Below, piece after piece: positions 10,775-21,689 of a DNA stretch of 64,000 nt. Each line of letters starts with the position of its first letter. Position 1 is the first letter of the stretch. The stretch comes from Agrypnia vestita. Its lineage: Eukaryota; Arthropoda; Insecta; Trichoptera; Phryganeidae. The stretch covers positions 1 to 64,000 of the forward strand of contig JADDOH010002026.1 in the NCBI GenBank assembly GCA_016648135.1, given 5' to 3'. Below the pieces are notes generated by a model. That model had not been told where the DNA came from and did no database searches. It saw only the letters and a list, made by a program, of their open reading frames with translations. Position numbers and translations under genes: made by a program.

Positions 10775-10958
10775 TATTTTTTTTTAAATAGAGATGCGCG
10801 AACACGGAATTCATGTCACATCAATATTCTTACTATTTTCAAATTAAGCTAAACACATGTGCTATGAAAATAGGACGAACTTGCTTGTCTGGAGTGAGAT
10901 TCGAACCTGCGACCTTTGGATCACGAGGCGAGAGTCCTAACCACAAGACCAACAAGCC
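10775..10958 (-). mobile_element. tRNA-derived SINE, family 2
   Basis: On the minus strand the head starts GGCTTGTTGGTCTTGTGGTT (A-box region), and the B box is GGTTCGAATCT near 10900. The body has 'tagtcctattttcatagcac...gctta' and 'actatt...gtgtcatg', and a T-run (A-run on its own strand) ends it. It is a close relative of the copy at 42528-42711. This is a transposed RNA polymerase III unit, not a functional tRNA: no complete cloverleaf is maintained. Confidence 0.85.
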
Positions 10959-11184
10959 ATAAGACAACAAGTATAGTTTTAAAATTATTTTTAACAAACT
11001 TTTTTATAATGTTTGTGTATTATTGTAACCCCTATTTTATAATGCTACATTGATTGGTCAATGATTTAGTGATTTAATATCATAAAACAAATAACTATGG
11101 AGAAAAAATACAAAACCATCAACCTAATAAGTAATAAATCGGTTACATACATGACCGTGAACCTATTACGTTATAAGTAGGTAC

Positions 11185-11340
11185 TTACGAACAAAATAAT
11201 TATGCCAGTAAGATACCACATTATGAACATAATAACTATGGTAGTAAGATACAAGACCATGAACATGATAACTGTGCAAGATACAAGACAATGAACATAA
11301 TGACTAAGCCAGTAAGATATAAGACCATGAATATAATTGC
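11185..11340. repeat. Imperfect tandem repeat, about 45-50 bp
   Basis: Units resemble 'gaacataataactat.gtagtaagatacaagaccat' and occur four to five times with substitutions and length changes. The short frames on both strands here are by-products of the repeat. Confidence 0.65.
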
Positions 11341-12934
11341 TACGAATTGTCGTAAAATACGTAAAAGTGGTGTTGATACAGGTCAAAAAAATATTTTTTA
11401 TTATTTTCTTCAATTTCTTTCAATGATTTTTCTTCAATATATGTTACAAATATTAATTAATTTCATTTTTAAAAACAAGAAGAAGCAAAAGTCCCCAGGC
11501 AGCAAAAGCCTGCTGTATCGTGAGTGTATGTCGCTATTCTGATACAAGGTGATGCAATTTAACAATTTATTCTTTATTTTATAAAGCATCTTTATCTTTT
11601 CGATAAATTTAAATTCTTCCAAGTTTAGCATATTGATCATTGTATACAGGTCAGTAGTTCTGGTACAGCGATATAAGTTAAATTTTTATTTTCATTTTAA
11701 GTGCTCTGTGTCGGCTTTCTCTTCAATTGCATATTCATAATAAAATATATTTTCATTGAAAATAATGAACATAATAAATATTAACTGCCGCAAATAATGT
11801 GTACTTTTTATGTGCAAAACCGTGCCGTTCGCTTTGAAAAGTGCGAGATTTTTTTTACCAGAATGAATAATATTTTCGATATTCACTTTTGTCTCTGGTC
11901 AATTACGGTTGTTTGCCCACTTTCCTCTACAGAGGATGGATCGGAAGCTAGTTCTCACGTATTAATTTTTAAACTTCACAGTTGGTACACAATGTATTAT
12001 GCATGTGCCTTCCTCGTCTGGGTGGTGCCCTACTTGTGCGGGAGACAGAGCTGCAGGAGTTAAATGAGGATAGTCGTTACGGAGCGCCTTGAATGTCGTG
12101 TAAATAATTCATGAGCCCAGCACGGCTGATACGTACACGCTACTGTCCGTGGAAAGTTACGGAAAACCGGTACCCACCTGCCTCGGGTAATCTAGTTTTG
12201 GGACACGAAAATACACGCAGCATCAAGGTTCGGAGACATCCGTTTCCGATAAATAATTGACAAGAACGACGTCACATAGGTAGCGGTGTAGTGTCGTAAT
12301 TCAAATTTTATGACATTTCGGACGTGCAGACTGAGGTAATCAAATTTGCAGAAAAATATGACAGCGGTAAATCGGTTAAAAATGGTACTAATACCGGTTT
12401 GCCAGTAGGTATATATGGAGGTAGCCAAATGTGATTTTACGTCATTCGTATATAAAATAACATTACTCAATTAAAAAAAGTATTGAATAGGTTATTTATT
12501 GTATCACCACATCACTTTGAATTAAGATGCACTTGAAGATAATTTCGCCAAATGAAATAAAAATAAAGTATTTATCTCATAATATTCCTATCACAAATGT
12601 CATATTATTCAAAATTTATTTGTCATTGTATTTCAAATAGATGTAATAAAAGTATTGAGTAAATTATGCTACTCGAGTTTCGAGAGTGACAAAATAAACT
12701 AAATATATCAATATATAGAAAACGTGGATTAAGTGGAAATATTCATATAATTAATTAGGTACTGAGCCGGAGTTACTGGTGTACGATGGTTGTAACGGGA
12801 ATATTGAGAGGAGGGAAGAATAGTTGGTGAATGTCATATTGTTTAGCAAATTAATACACTAATTAAATTTATTTTTATATCTAAAAACTTTCGAAATTAT
12901 TCAATTTATTATCGATACGCGGGACGCGGGAACG
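11341..12934. other. Intergenic stretch, no gene recognised
   Basis: Frames of 64-92 codons overlap on both strands and show no domain. The less AT-biased part at about 11930-12330 may be single-copy sequence, but no exon borders or homology were identified. Confidence 0.4.
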
Positions 12935-12990
12935 GGAGAAGTTTATCATTACATTAGACATAATTGTCTAATGTAATGATAAACTTCTCC
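12935..12990. repeat. Perfect inverted repeat, 26-bp arms, 4-nt spacer
   Basis: Arms 12935-12960 and 12965-12990 are exact reverse complements separated by TAAT. The arms begin GGAGAAGTTTATC. Flanks differ, so this is not the end of a longer visible palindrome. It may be a small foldback, or an assembly or replication artefact. Confidence 0.9.
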
Positions 12991-13679
12991 AATAAAACAC
13001 TAAATAAAAAAAGTAAAACAGAAAAAATGAGCGAACCATTATGAACAATAAATCAGAATGCCGAGTAGAAGTGTAATACACAAAATTTTTTAATATTAAA
13101 TGATTACCAAAATATTAAGCAAAACTTAATACACAAAAATAAAGATAACCAGGAGTAAAGAAGTAAAATAAAATGAATGAAGTATATATATATATTAAGC
13201 ATCTCACTTGAATATAGAAGAATCACAAAAATAATATAAAAGTATCCAGTGATATAAAAATATTTCTGACAAATGTTGAAAAAATGTTGTGTTATAGTTT
13301 TTTTTAGCTTGCTATTTCTAATGAGTTGTCGAATTTGTCTAATTCATTTACCTAGTTGTGATCGTTGGTTATCCCAATTATAATAACTTTTTGTCTGTCC
13401 GTCCGCACGTCTGTCCGTCCGTCGTAACGTCGTGTAACGTCCGTAAATTCTTTATAGTATATATTTTTTTGTAAATAAATACCTAAATACTTATTCTTTA
13501 GGAACCGACAGGTAAAAGTAACGTCATTTTGACGGGTTACAGCTAGTCCCCAAATAATAATTTCGTATATCAGTCCGTAACTTTCTAGGCAATAGTGGAT
13601 CTCATTCCGTTTTCAAAATTATTATGATTTCGAAATTGCTATTAAATAAAGTGAAAGCATTGACTTTATGCTTTTTTAA

Positions 13680-13800
13680 TAAAATACTCTGAATCCGCCA
13701 CTAACATTATCAAGACACTACGATACTCTAGATTGCGCTGTTCTTACAGCCTTAACTGGCAGCTGAAGTATATATAACAAAATCCGTAATTTTTACGGGT
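13680..13800. repeat. Dispersed repeat with CTAGATGGCGCTG-type motif, copy 1
   Basis: It shares 'cactaacattatcaagacactac.atactctaga.tgcgctg' and 'acagcctt.aact' with 21478-21605 and 22478-22600. The family is unassigned. A tail with CGTC/TGACGGGTT lies nearby at 13520-13545. Confidence 0.6.
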
Positions 13801-13827
13801 TATACCAAGTATTACATAAATAGATAA

Positions 13828-13990
13828 CAAATTTATTTATTTCAAAAAATCCTTGTTTACAAATAAAGGTACTTAATACTAGTTTAACAATAAAATATAA
13901 GATAAATTACACTTTTTTTTTTTTAAATTTGTGGATTATGCCACTCTACTAGGCTACGCCTGTCCCAGAGTGGCGTTATAGAACACAATT
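13828..13990 (-). repeat. LINE 3'-end repeat, minus orientation
   Basis: The segment 13828-13905 is the reverse complement of 51840-51935 (shared text 'ttgtaaacaaggattttttg' and 'gaaataaataaata'). A hairpin of the GCCACTCT...AGAGTGGC type follows at 13940-13975. GAAATAAATAAATA tails are typical of jockey/CR1-like LINE 3' ends in insects; assignment is inferred. Confidence 0.6.
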
Positions 13991-14223
13991 ATAATATTTT
14001 TTTGAATTCTTCAGTAATATTTATTTTCATAAGGTAGTGATTATATATCTACAAAGTATCAAGTGCAATGTTAGTGAAAGTTGAGTGAGTCATAAGTCCA
14101 AGTGTAAATATGTGTAGAATAATTGTTTAATGTAAAAAGGGTTAAAGTTTTGTTTAAGATTATTTTTTATTTTCCTTAATTAATTAATTTATTTATATAG
14201 GTATATATTTTTATTTGTAGACA

Positions 14224-14365
14224 TTATTATGTTAATGTTAATATTAATATTAATGTTATCGTACTCATGTTATCATGCTAATATTAATATTAATGTTATC
14301 ATACTCATGTTGTCATGTTAATGTTAATGTTAATATTAATGTTATCATACTCCTATATTAATTAA
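14224..14365. repeat. Tandem repeat of ATGTTAATATTAATATTAATG type
   Basis: Three irregular units end in 'gttatcatactcatgtt' or a variant, spaced roughly 55-60 bp apart, with an internal ATTAAT sub-repeat. Confidence 0.75.
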
Positions 14366-14765
14366 TTTACTTTAATTAAATGGTTCATACTCTACGATTT
14401 TGGATTAATATATGGATAAACCATCTACCGAAGCATATTTAAGTACGTACAGACAACAGAATAAAGATTATTCCACCTTCCCTCTGAGCCTGAGTGATTT
14501 TGTATTGTGGAGGCTTTAGGGTTACGATTTTCGCCTCAACTGTTGGGTAACAACCACACTCCAAAGTGATGTTTTCCATTCCAGCATTAATAGATTTAAG
14601 GCTCTTTTTGCCCTTGGGATCGAGTATTGTTTGAACCGTATAATTTATAGAGTCTGTACAGTTTATTATCAAGTATTTAAATCCCCTGGGTTTTAACCTT
14701 AACTACGACCTCTTTTACATGCTTTACAACCCCTGAAGTCTTACTTAGAAATTATTATTGAATAA

Positions 14766-15088
14766 CAATATTTTTATATGTAGGCATGTTCTAAGAACAC
14801 AATTATTGTTTTTATTTTTCCCCAGAGGGATGATTGATTAATTAAGAAAAATTATAGAAGTCTAACAGAGACGAAGCTATGAATATGAGAAACGTGTTTG
14901 AAAGTCTTTTTTATTTTATTTTAAAAGATGGCTCAGGGTTTACAACTTGTACGAGCTGGCTTAAGTGATCACTTCACAATGCAACATTCGCCAGTTCCAT
15001 CGTGAGAACATCCACACATTATCAAAATTTGAAAGATCTATATGCGTTAAAATCTGAGAATCTTTCGTTTATTTTAATGGACTTTGCT
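14766..15088 (+). repeat. TGATCACTT-family dispersed repeat, copy 1
   Basis: Shares with 15303-15610 a series of blocks in the same order: 'taagaacaca', 'cccagagg', 'ttaattaag.aaattatagaagtct', 'agagacgaagctatgaatatga', 'aagtgatcact', 'ccatcgt' and 'catccacacattatcaaa'. No coding content or tRNA boxes. Other members are at 24015-24300, 32866-33140, 51043-51125 and 53590-53720. Confidence 0.8.
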
Positions 15089-15302
15089 AGAGACATTTTG
15101 TCTTTTCTCTAGTATACATTGAACTCGTATACATAGTTTTTTGCAACTGGCAATGATACATCTATATTTTCAAAGTGGAGTAATAAGCGATGTAGTTTTT
15201 AATGTATACATTAAATTCTTACGAATTATTTTAACATATGTACTAGAATACGCTTGAAAATCAGTATTTTCATTTATTAATAACTCTTTCCATACACTAC
15301 TA

Positions 15303-15610
15303 TATATTTTAATATTATTTTTATATGTAGGTATGTTTTAAGAACACAGTTACTGGATTTTGTCCCCAGAGGCATGATTAGTTAATTAAGACAAATTATA
15401 GAAGTCTCATAGAGACGAAGCTATGAATATGATAGACGTGTTTGGAAGTATTTATTTTATTGTAAACGAGGGCTTACAACTTATCTCAAGAGATCACTCT
15501 ACATATTGCAACGTTCACCAATACCATCGTAATAACATCCACACATTATCAAATTTTGTAAGTTCTATATATTTCAAATCTGAGAATCTTTTGTTTTATT
15601 GAATTTTGAA
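15303..15610 (+). repeat. TGATCACTT-family dispersed repeat, copy 2
   Basis: Direct copy of 14766-15088 about 537 bp downstream in the same orientation, with substitutions and small gaps throughout, so the pair is old. The text preceding both copies ('tttttatatgtagg') is also shared, so the duplicated unit may begin slightly upstream. Confidence 0.8.
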
Positions 15611-16200
15611 TTTACTGAATATTTTATCAGGTTAAGGATATTTAACATTGCATTAGAAACTCCATTATTTTCTTATTTTATTAGCATTTACAGAGTGTGC
15701 TAATTGATAAACTAATGTCGCAGTATAACTGTTCGAAACAACCTGAAGTTTAGCAAAGCTTTCGAGCAAAAGTTTGAGTAAATATTATACTTGAGTTGTG
15801 TGATACAAGTATTTGTAATACGATATTTCATTCTACATTACTTGGATTGTTTTTGATTAAGATAAGATTGTTTAGTTTGAAAACAGCTTTTAAACATATT
15901 TCTGTATAAGTATATTCCGTGTTCCATTTAGTTTTCTGCAGACGGCTAATACGTCGCAGGGTATTTATTATACAACCGAAGTTATATAAACAGTAATGAA
16001 TAAATCATGTTTTGTATTATTAAATTCTCTGCCACTATCCGTTTTCCTTTCGCATTGTCGCGCTTAAATAAATAAATGATTTCATAAATTATTATTAGAG
16101 CGTGGATATGTGGACATATATTGGTATTATACATATGATGTTTTGTTGTAATACTTTTTTAATAAAAATAATCAACAAATAATTGATGTTCTTATAATAC
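15611..16200. other. AT-rich stretch, nothing recognised
   Basis: No frame with recognisable homology and no repeat family matched within the window. Confidence 0.35.
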
Positions 16201-16621
16201 TGTCACGTGTCGTGGCTAGGGAGGAATGAATGAAAACACTGGAAATTAATTAGCGATTTATTAATTAATGATTGATTAATAATTCAATGTACAAAGTCAC
16301 TTAAGAATAATTAAACTTAACGCTATTCTTTAATCTACACTATTTCGCAATATATCACTCGTACATGAACACTTTATTATCGCTGGGTAACACGTGTCTA
16401 TCACTCGATAGAATATGCCGTTATCGCACGAAGTGTTTATCGCTTATATTCAACGTCAGTTAGGTACTTCGCTCGATTATTTCGCTCGTATCTGTCGCTT
16501 CGCGATTCACGACTGGCCACCCTGGGCGTCGTCTCGCGGCTCGCGCGTACTTCGCACTGAATCGAATGTTAAACACGACTACTCGCCCGCGGCTCTGCTC
16601 CATATTTATTTCGTTCGGACA
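16201..16621 (-). mobile_element. Putative solo LTR, TGTCACG family
   Basis: On the minus strand it starts TGTCCGAACGAAATAAATATGG, with a TATA-like AATAAATA close to the start, and ends ...CACGACACGTGACA, so the termini are TG...CA. Flanks ATAC (left) and GTAC (right) are near-matching 4-bp candidates for target duplication. GC content is high relative to the surroundings. The + strand begins TGTCACG like the elements at 38745 and 47266. Solo LTR status is inferred; no internal gag or pol is adjacent. Confidence 0.5.
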
Positions 16622-17310
16622 GTACGTAAATTCTTTTTAGCATCTCTTTGCAATACATTTGTAAAGGTGACCTATTTTGATAATTCATTTTTGGATTTTT
16701 TGTGATATTTGATATTCTCGTAGGTTTTTCATTTATTTTAAAACGCTGCACAATGTATTTGCCTAGTCCATGGATGATTATAATCAAAAGGGAAATAAAT
16801 GAAGAATCAGAATAAAGAAGTTGACTAAGATGCGGCGTTATTTTGTTCATCACCAGAATATTTCAAAACAAAAATATCTTTTAGACTCACAGAGAAAAAT
16901 ATAGTAAAGCCTTGGTATACTTTTTCCATAAAAAGTGTTTTCAAACAGAAAAATATCGCTTCAACTCACAGATAAAAAACATGAAAATGGTGCATTACTT
17001 TTTTTTATTATTTAATTTAGTTAATTACATTGTACATAAGGGTGTTTACGAATCATATATTTGCATAATAGAATTAGAATATTAACGCTTACCCACCTTT
17101 AATTAATTTAATTGTTACGTATTGTTAATATAACCATTAATAGCAGTGAAAAAGGATATAATGTAAGAAAAACAAAATGTGTCTAGAAATATTAGATTAT
17201 GTTATAAAAATTAAGAAGGTATTGTAATAACTTTTGCAAATATATATTGATTGTTTTGGAAAATATTGTTTTTCGTAGCGTTGGTTATTGAAATAGATTG
17301 TTTGAGATTG
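16622..17310. other. AT-rich stretch, no gene recognised
   Basis: Two loosely similar segments with 'tttcaaaacaaaaatatcttttagactcacagagaaaaata' type text (16858-16900 and 16940-16985) suggest a small internal duplication. No coding homology. Confidence 0.35.
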
Positions 17311-17319
17311 TGGATTTTT

Positions 17320-17660
17320 CAATTTATTTTTATAATTTTTTCCATCTACATTTCATTGGGAAGAGCATTAAAAAATGATACTCCTAGATAGGTGAAATGA
17401 TGTTGGGCTGTGCTAGTATTACATTTAGGTAACAAAATATTTCCAGCTGATCTCGTTCTATTACTAAAATATTCCAATGCAGATTATTTAAGTACATTTT
17501 GTGAATTTGAAGTACTGCAATTTTTTGATAATTTTGATTTATATTTAGGATATTTATTTAAAAAAATTTGAAAGGTTTCCTCAGAATCACTTCGATAATT
17601 ACTCTTTGAACTATTTTCACTCGTAGTATATCGTAGACTTAAAGATCCCATTTCAGCCAA
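17320..17660 (-). pseudogene. LINE reverse transcriptase C-terminal tail
   Basis: The minus strand reads SALEYFSNRTRSAGNILLPK, then STAQHHFTYLGVSFFNALPNE. The block TRS...LLP......F...GV.FFN.LP is the usual C-terminal tail of jockey/I-like non-LTR reverse transcriptases. No RT core remains. Stops break it upstream, so it is a dead 5'-truncated copy. Confidence 0.75.
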
Positions 17661-17719
17661 CTATACCATACTGTAATATTTAAAACTCGAAGAACAAAAT
17701 TAAACTTCTTTATTAAGTA

Positions 17720-18065
17720 AGTAATTAACTAGCGACTATCTCTCTATCCTTAGGCCATCTTCGGATCAACTCGCGTTCGGTTGAATACCAAAACATACTG
17801 AAAAACAGTAGGTAATCAAAAAAATAATTTACTACCCAGCCTCTTCGAGCCCGGCGATGTACTGGGGTAGTCCAGGGGGTGTCAGCAGTGGCCACTGCCC
17901 CCGCCGAGGGGATGATTTCACGGCCCACTTAATTTTATCTCGGGCGTGTTCTGCTATTCACAATTTCTCATCTCTGGAGTTATTCTTTCATACCTGATGT
18001 GATTACCGGCCGAGGGTGAGGAAGGGTCTCGTAATTCCACCCGGACGATGAAACCCCACCCTTAA
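17720..18065. other. GC-richer patch of unknown origin, possibly retroelement-derived
   Basis: Base composition jumps at 17840-18060 (CCCCCGCCGAGGGG, GGCCGAGGGTGAGG). The minus strand gives pieces such as PRRGQWPLLTPPGLPQYI with stops. No family was recognised. Candidates are the 5' part of a GC-rich LINE or single-copy sequence. Confidence 0.3.
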
Positions 18066-18591
18066 AGTAAATACCTATAGCTTATTACCTATCGCGGTGC
18101 ACATACAAGACCGTATTAAGTATTTATAATTATGTTTGCTTCAATAACTGCGAAAAAATTGTGGTTGCATTATCTATATTAATGAAAAGAAAATACTTTT
18201 GTCCAAAAATTAAAAATGAATTAAACGGTTAATTCTAGCGTCCCCTAGCGACAGTTATACAAAGTAATTTGTGCTTACCGCACCTGAAAAAGTTGATTGC
18301 TCTCAAAGTGAATATATATGTTAATCAATATTAATAAAAATTAAATTATTTTTTGATCCGTCACATGAAACTGGATCGCGTTTCGGAAGCATTAATATTT
18401 GCGCGTCGGCTCGGAATATTCTGTTCTCCACACAGGCACCTAATTCCATACGGCTGGACAAGTTCCCTACATTATAATAGGGGCGGATCTATAACGTGTG
18501 TTATATGCATCTTTTATAGATATTACAAGACTTCTTTGAGCACGTAAGAGCTAATTCAAATGGTCACACGCTTTTCGCGTTTCTTTTTACA

Positions 18592-18645
18592 GTATTCGGT
18601 TAGTCTGGCTACAAATCAGAAGATTCCTGGTTCGAATTACGGCAG
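18592..18645 (+). repeat. tRNA-like SINE head
   Basis: GGTTAGTCTGG (A-box-like) is followed 21 bp later by GGTTCGAATTAC (B box) in tRNA-like spacing, and then AT-rich text. No cloverleaf closes. Probably a third, badly eroded tRNA-derived SINE family. Confidence 0.5.
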
Positions 18646-18726
18646 AATCGAAAACATTATTACAAATAAATTCATTACTTGCTTAACTAATTTAAAATGT
18701 TGTTATTAATTTCTTTATTTCCAAAG

Positions 18727-18872
18727 ATATAGAGATTAGAACATGAAATATGTGTCCATATTTTTACTATTTTGAAACTAAGCTAAAAATAGGACCATCT
18801 CGCTGGTCTCCTGGAACGGGGCTCGAAACACCCATCACTGCATCACTACGCGAAAGGCTTCCCACCAAGCCA
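18727..18872 (-). mobile_element. tRNA-derived SINE, family 2, diverged copy
   Basis: Contains 'agagat.agaacatg', 'ttttactattttgaaactaagctaaa', 'aataggacca', 'ctggtctcctggaacggggctcgaaacaccca' and 'accaagcc' in the family order. The B box is degraded (GTTTCGAGC on its own strand). Confidence 0.7.
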
Positions 18873-20050
18873 CGTCATGTCATGCCTATCCACTTATTCC
18901 AAATATTCGTGATTCCAACTATTTGAATATCGTATAGTTAATGATAATGTATTCGAATATATTCGTAAAATTTTTAAGAAAGGAATATTTTACTTCGGAT
19001 GATAAATACAGATAAATACATTCTATATATTAAAAAAAAAAAAAATTGTAGATATTTTATTTATTTTAATTTTTAAAAATATATGTTATAAAGAAATAAC
19101 AAAAAGTATATTGAAAAATAATGTTGAATTTAGAAATACAAATTAAAAAAAAAGATCATAAAAAAATTTTCAATTTTGTAAATATACATATATAAAATAA
19201 ATAAAAAATTAGATACAGACGAGTCAGTATTCTCTTGATAACAGACAAAATTTTAGATATGTTTATATTACTTCATATTTCACACCCCACGTGCAAGTTT
19301 TTTAAAAATTATTTTGTATATAACTTCTTGTTTGTCGGCTCAAGTATTTATGAAAGCTTAATACTAAAGAATATTAAAAAGCCGACTCCATCGCTGACAA
19401 AACAAAGTGCGTTAACCTAAGTGCTTATTGTCATAAAACCATAAAGATAAGCATATGAATAATAAAAAAGGCAAATGCAAAAGATGTCCGACAATTTACG
19501 GCGTTTAGATCTTTGATGTCCGACTTCCATATAGGCGATACCGGTATCGGACTATGGAGAAAAAAATCATATACCTGAAAATGCTTGCATATTGCTTCCA
19601 GGGTTCGTAAACCTTTGTTTCGTTTAGAAAAATATTTAAAATCTTATAAAATAAATATGAGCGAATACTTTACGAATACTTTTTAAAGTATTCGAATAAC
19701 GTATACTTAAAAACAGGCGAATATATTCGAGGTTCAAATATTCGGATTGGAGGCTCTACGTATCCACCGACGATTGCCAAGGAAGTAAAAGTTGCTGTGT
19801 ATCGTTCTAAGCTGGATAGCGTGTTAATGTAATGAGTAGGTCTGGACGCCCGTAGATTATTATATTTCATAGAGAACAATTCATAACTACTTGTAGTTTA
19901 AGACACGTATGCGCCTACTTAAATTGTTACTTTGGTCCTCCGCCGAGCGTAATCACTTGAATTATTATTGTAATAGCCTTAGGATGTAGTTTTATATTAC
20001 AAAAATAAAATTAAAAATAATGTTGTATCTGCTTTATCGAAGTTAAATAA
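18873..20050. other. AT-rich stretch, no gene recognised
   Basis: Includes loosely repeated 'attcgaatatattcg' motifs near 18955-18975 and 19675-19745. Frames of 60-69 codons lack domains. Confidence 0.35.
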
Positions 20051-20131
20051 TGTCACTTCAGTGAAACAGAAAGAAACAAATCGACAATTTTTCAGCACTC
20101 TGGGCATTTTACAGTAAACAGGAAATTACTA

Positions 20132-20204
20132 GAAAGTTCTAGAATAAACAGCGGAAATACCGACTAAATTTGCGAAACGTCTGGAAGCCCGAAACGGTAT
20201 ATAA
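20132..20204 (+). promoter_or_regulatory. Heat-shock elements and TATA box inside LTR-like copy 1
   Basis: A perfect GAAnnTTCnnGAA trimer (20132-20144) is followed by a degenerate second array, GAAACGTCTGGAA (20174-20186), then TATATAA (20198-20204). The order and spacing resemble insect hsp70 promoters. Heat responsiveness is inferred from the motif, not shown. Confidence 0.6.
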
Positions 20205-20490
20205 ACAGGACGGGCCATTGCGGAACACAGTTTCTTGTAACAATCGGCGATTCCACAGAGACGAAAACGGTGACTAGACGAATACAACCAACGAAAATAG
20301 ATTACGAGAGTACCTACCAGACGTTAGATAGTAAATAAGTGCGTTGTTGTGTCACAGAAGCGAGCGAATTGTGAAACCGCGTGATCGACCATAAACAAAT
20401 GATAGACAAGATTATTGTGGAATAGAAAATATCTACTGATGTATTTGTGGAATAATCTCGGGTGACTGGTGTGAAATTAGTTCAAATATT

Positions 20491-20524
20491 ATAATACTGC
20501 TTCAGTATACTGAAGCAGTATTAT
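20491..20524. repeat. Perfect 34-bp palindrome
   Basis: Two exact 17-bp arms with no spacer, centred between 20507 and 20508; each arm begins ATAATACTGC. It is followed about 50 bp later by (TA)n at 20575-20620. Confidence 0.9.
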
Positions 20525-20547
20525 ACCATCGCCGCGATTCCGTGACA

Positions 20548-21477
20548 ATTAATTATATCTCTTATATCTAACATAATATATATATAGTATATATATATAT
20601 ATATATATAATATATAAATATCTTTATGTATATATACATTTATTTTAATATTCAGAGGTAAAAAAGTTTCAGACCAATAGTGCGTGAACACCACATATTT
20701 TTATTTACCGAAAATTGTTCTTCAATTACACTCGAAGGACTATTTAGTCGTTTAAATAAATACATATCTTGTCGTTTACCCTTCGCTTCCCTGTTCACTT
20801 GAGGGCTAAACCCTGTTCCTCTCCTTGCCTCGAGCGCCACCACTCCTCCCTCCCCCTCTCCCGCAGCAGCATCGCTAACCTCAAATTAGTCGGTAAAATC
20901 AGTTAACCCGCCGCACGCCGCGCCGGTTAATGGCGGTGTAATTGAATGAATGATCATTTATAGCTCAAAGTGAAAAATTAATTCCATTTTTGAGATTGCT
21001 TCCGGTCTTCACAGACCATGTTCTTTCCCTTTCTATCTTGTCATTTTATTTTATTTTAAATTAATTTTTCTTGTGTTTTCAAATTTTTTTTGGAAGTGTT
21101 CTATTTTGTGTGTACATATTGTCTTCTTCTTGTGCCCTATCTGTTCAATAAATGTTGGTTATCATCGTTTACTGAGGCCCGAAATAGCTCTAAAGTATAC
21201 ATTTACGAGTATATTATTGAAATATTTATCTGATTAATAGCAGTCTGCGGCGGCATTGTCGGGGATTAAGGTTTTCATAATCAAAATACATATTTCTGTA
21301 CGTAACAATGTCCATCACTAACGCCACAAGATGACGCAAGTCATCATTATGAGGTTTATAAAATAAAGAGATATAAAAAGCCAAAAAATAATTCCCTAGG
21401 TAGCTATGTATATCACTAACTTTACCTGAAGTATAAAAAAAATAATGAGGTTTAAAAATCAAAAAATCCTCTATCTA
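20548..21477. other. Intergenic stretch with (TA)n microsatellite
   Basis: (TA)n lies at about 20575-20620. A less AT-biased patch at 20760-20960 contains C-rich text (CTCCCTCCCCCTCTCCCGC) and GGTTAATGGCGGTGTAATTG, with ATTA-type homeodomain-like cores. It could be a regulatory element, but nothing more can be claimed. Confidence 0.35.
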
Positions 21478-21605
21478 ACGATGTCCGTAACTAATCCTAT
21501 CAAGAAGCTACACTACGCTAGATGGCGCTGATAACAGCCTCAACTCACGGCCGAAATAAGTATGTATTAAATGTACGTCATTTTTGATGAGCTGCTAGTT
21601 CCAGC
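21478..21605. repeat. CTAGATGGCGCTG-type dispersed repeat, copy 2
   Basis: Contains 'gtccgtaactaatcctatcaagaagctacactacgctagatggcgctg' type text in the same order as 22478-22600 and 13680-13800, then 'acagcctcaactcacggc'. No coding content. Confidence 0.65.
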
Positions 21606-21689
21606 TCACTAAGAATCAACCTATTTTTAAATAATTCCTCAGGGTCCAGCTAAGCAAAATAGAACAAATAATGGCATTCAATATAATAC

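Larger units (their letters stand above)
20051..20547 (+). mobile_element. LTR-like element with heat-shock-type promoter, copy 1
   Basis: Starts TGTCACTTCAG and ends CGCGATTCCGTGACA, so the termini are TG...CA. It is colinear with the minus-strand element at 47266-47740 and with 53116-53560. All three share 'ttttacagtaaa..g.aaattact', 'gcgaaac.tct.gaa' and a TATA box. GAA-AG-TTC-TA-GAA at 20132-20144 is a perfect three-unit heat-shock element, and TATATAA lies at 20198-20204. A 34-bp perfect palindrome lies at 20491-20524 before the end. Flanks AATAA and ATTAA are not a clean duplication. No gag or pol is adjacent. A solo LTR or captured promoter is inferred. Confidence 0.6.

Noticed and set aside
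10880..10958. Functional tRNA gene
   Set aside because: A and B boxes are present but the cloverleaf does not close and the sequence recurs with a shared non-tRNA body, so it is a SINE head. The same applies at 2868, 35275, 42640 and 55336.
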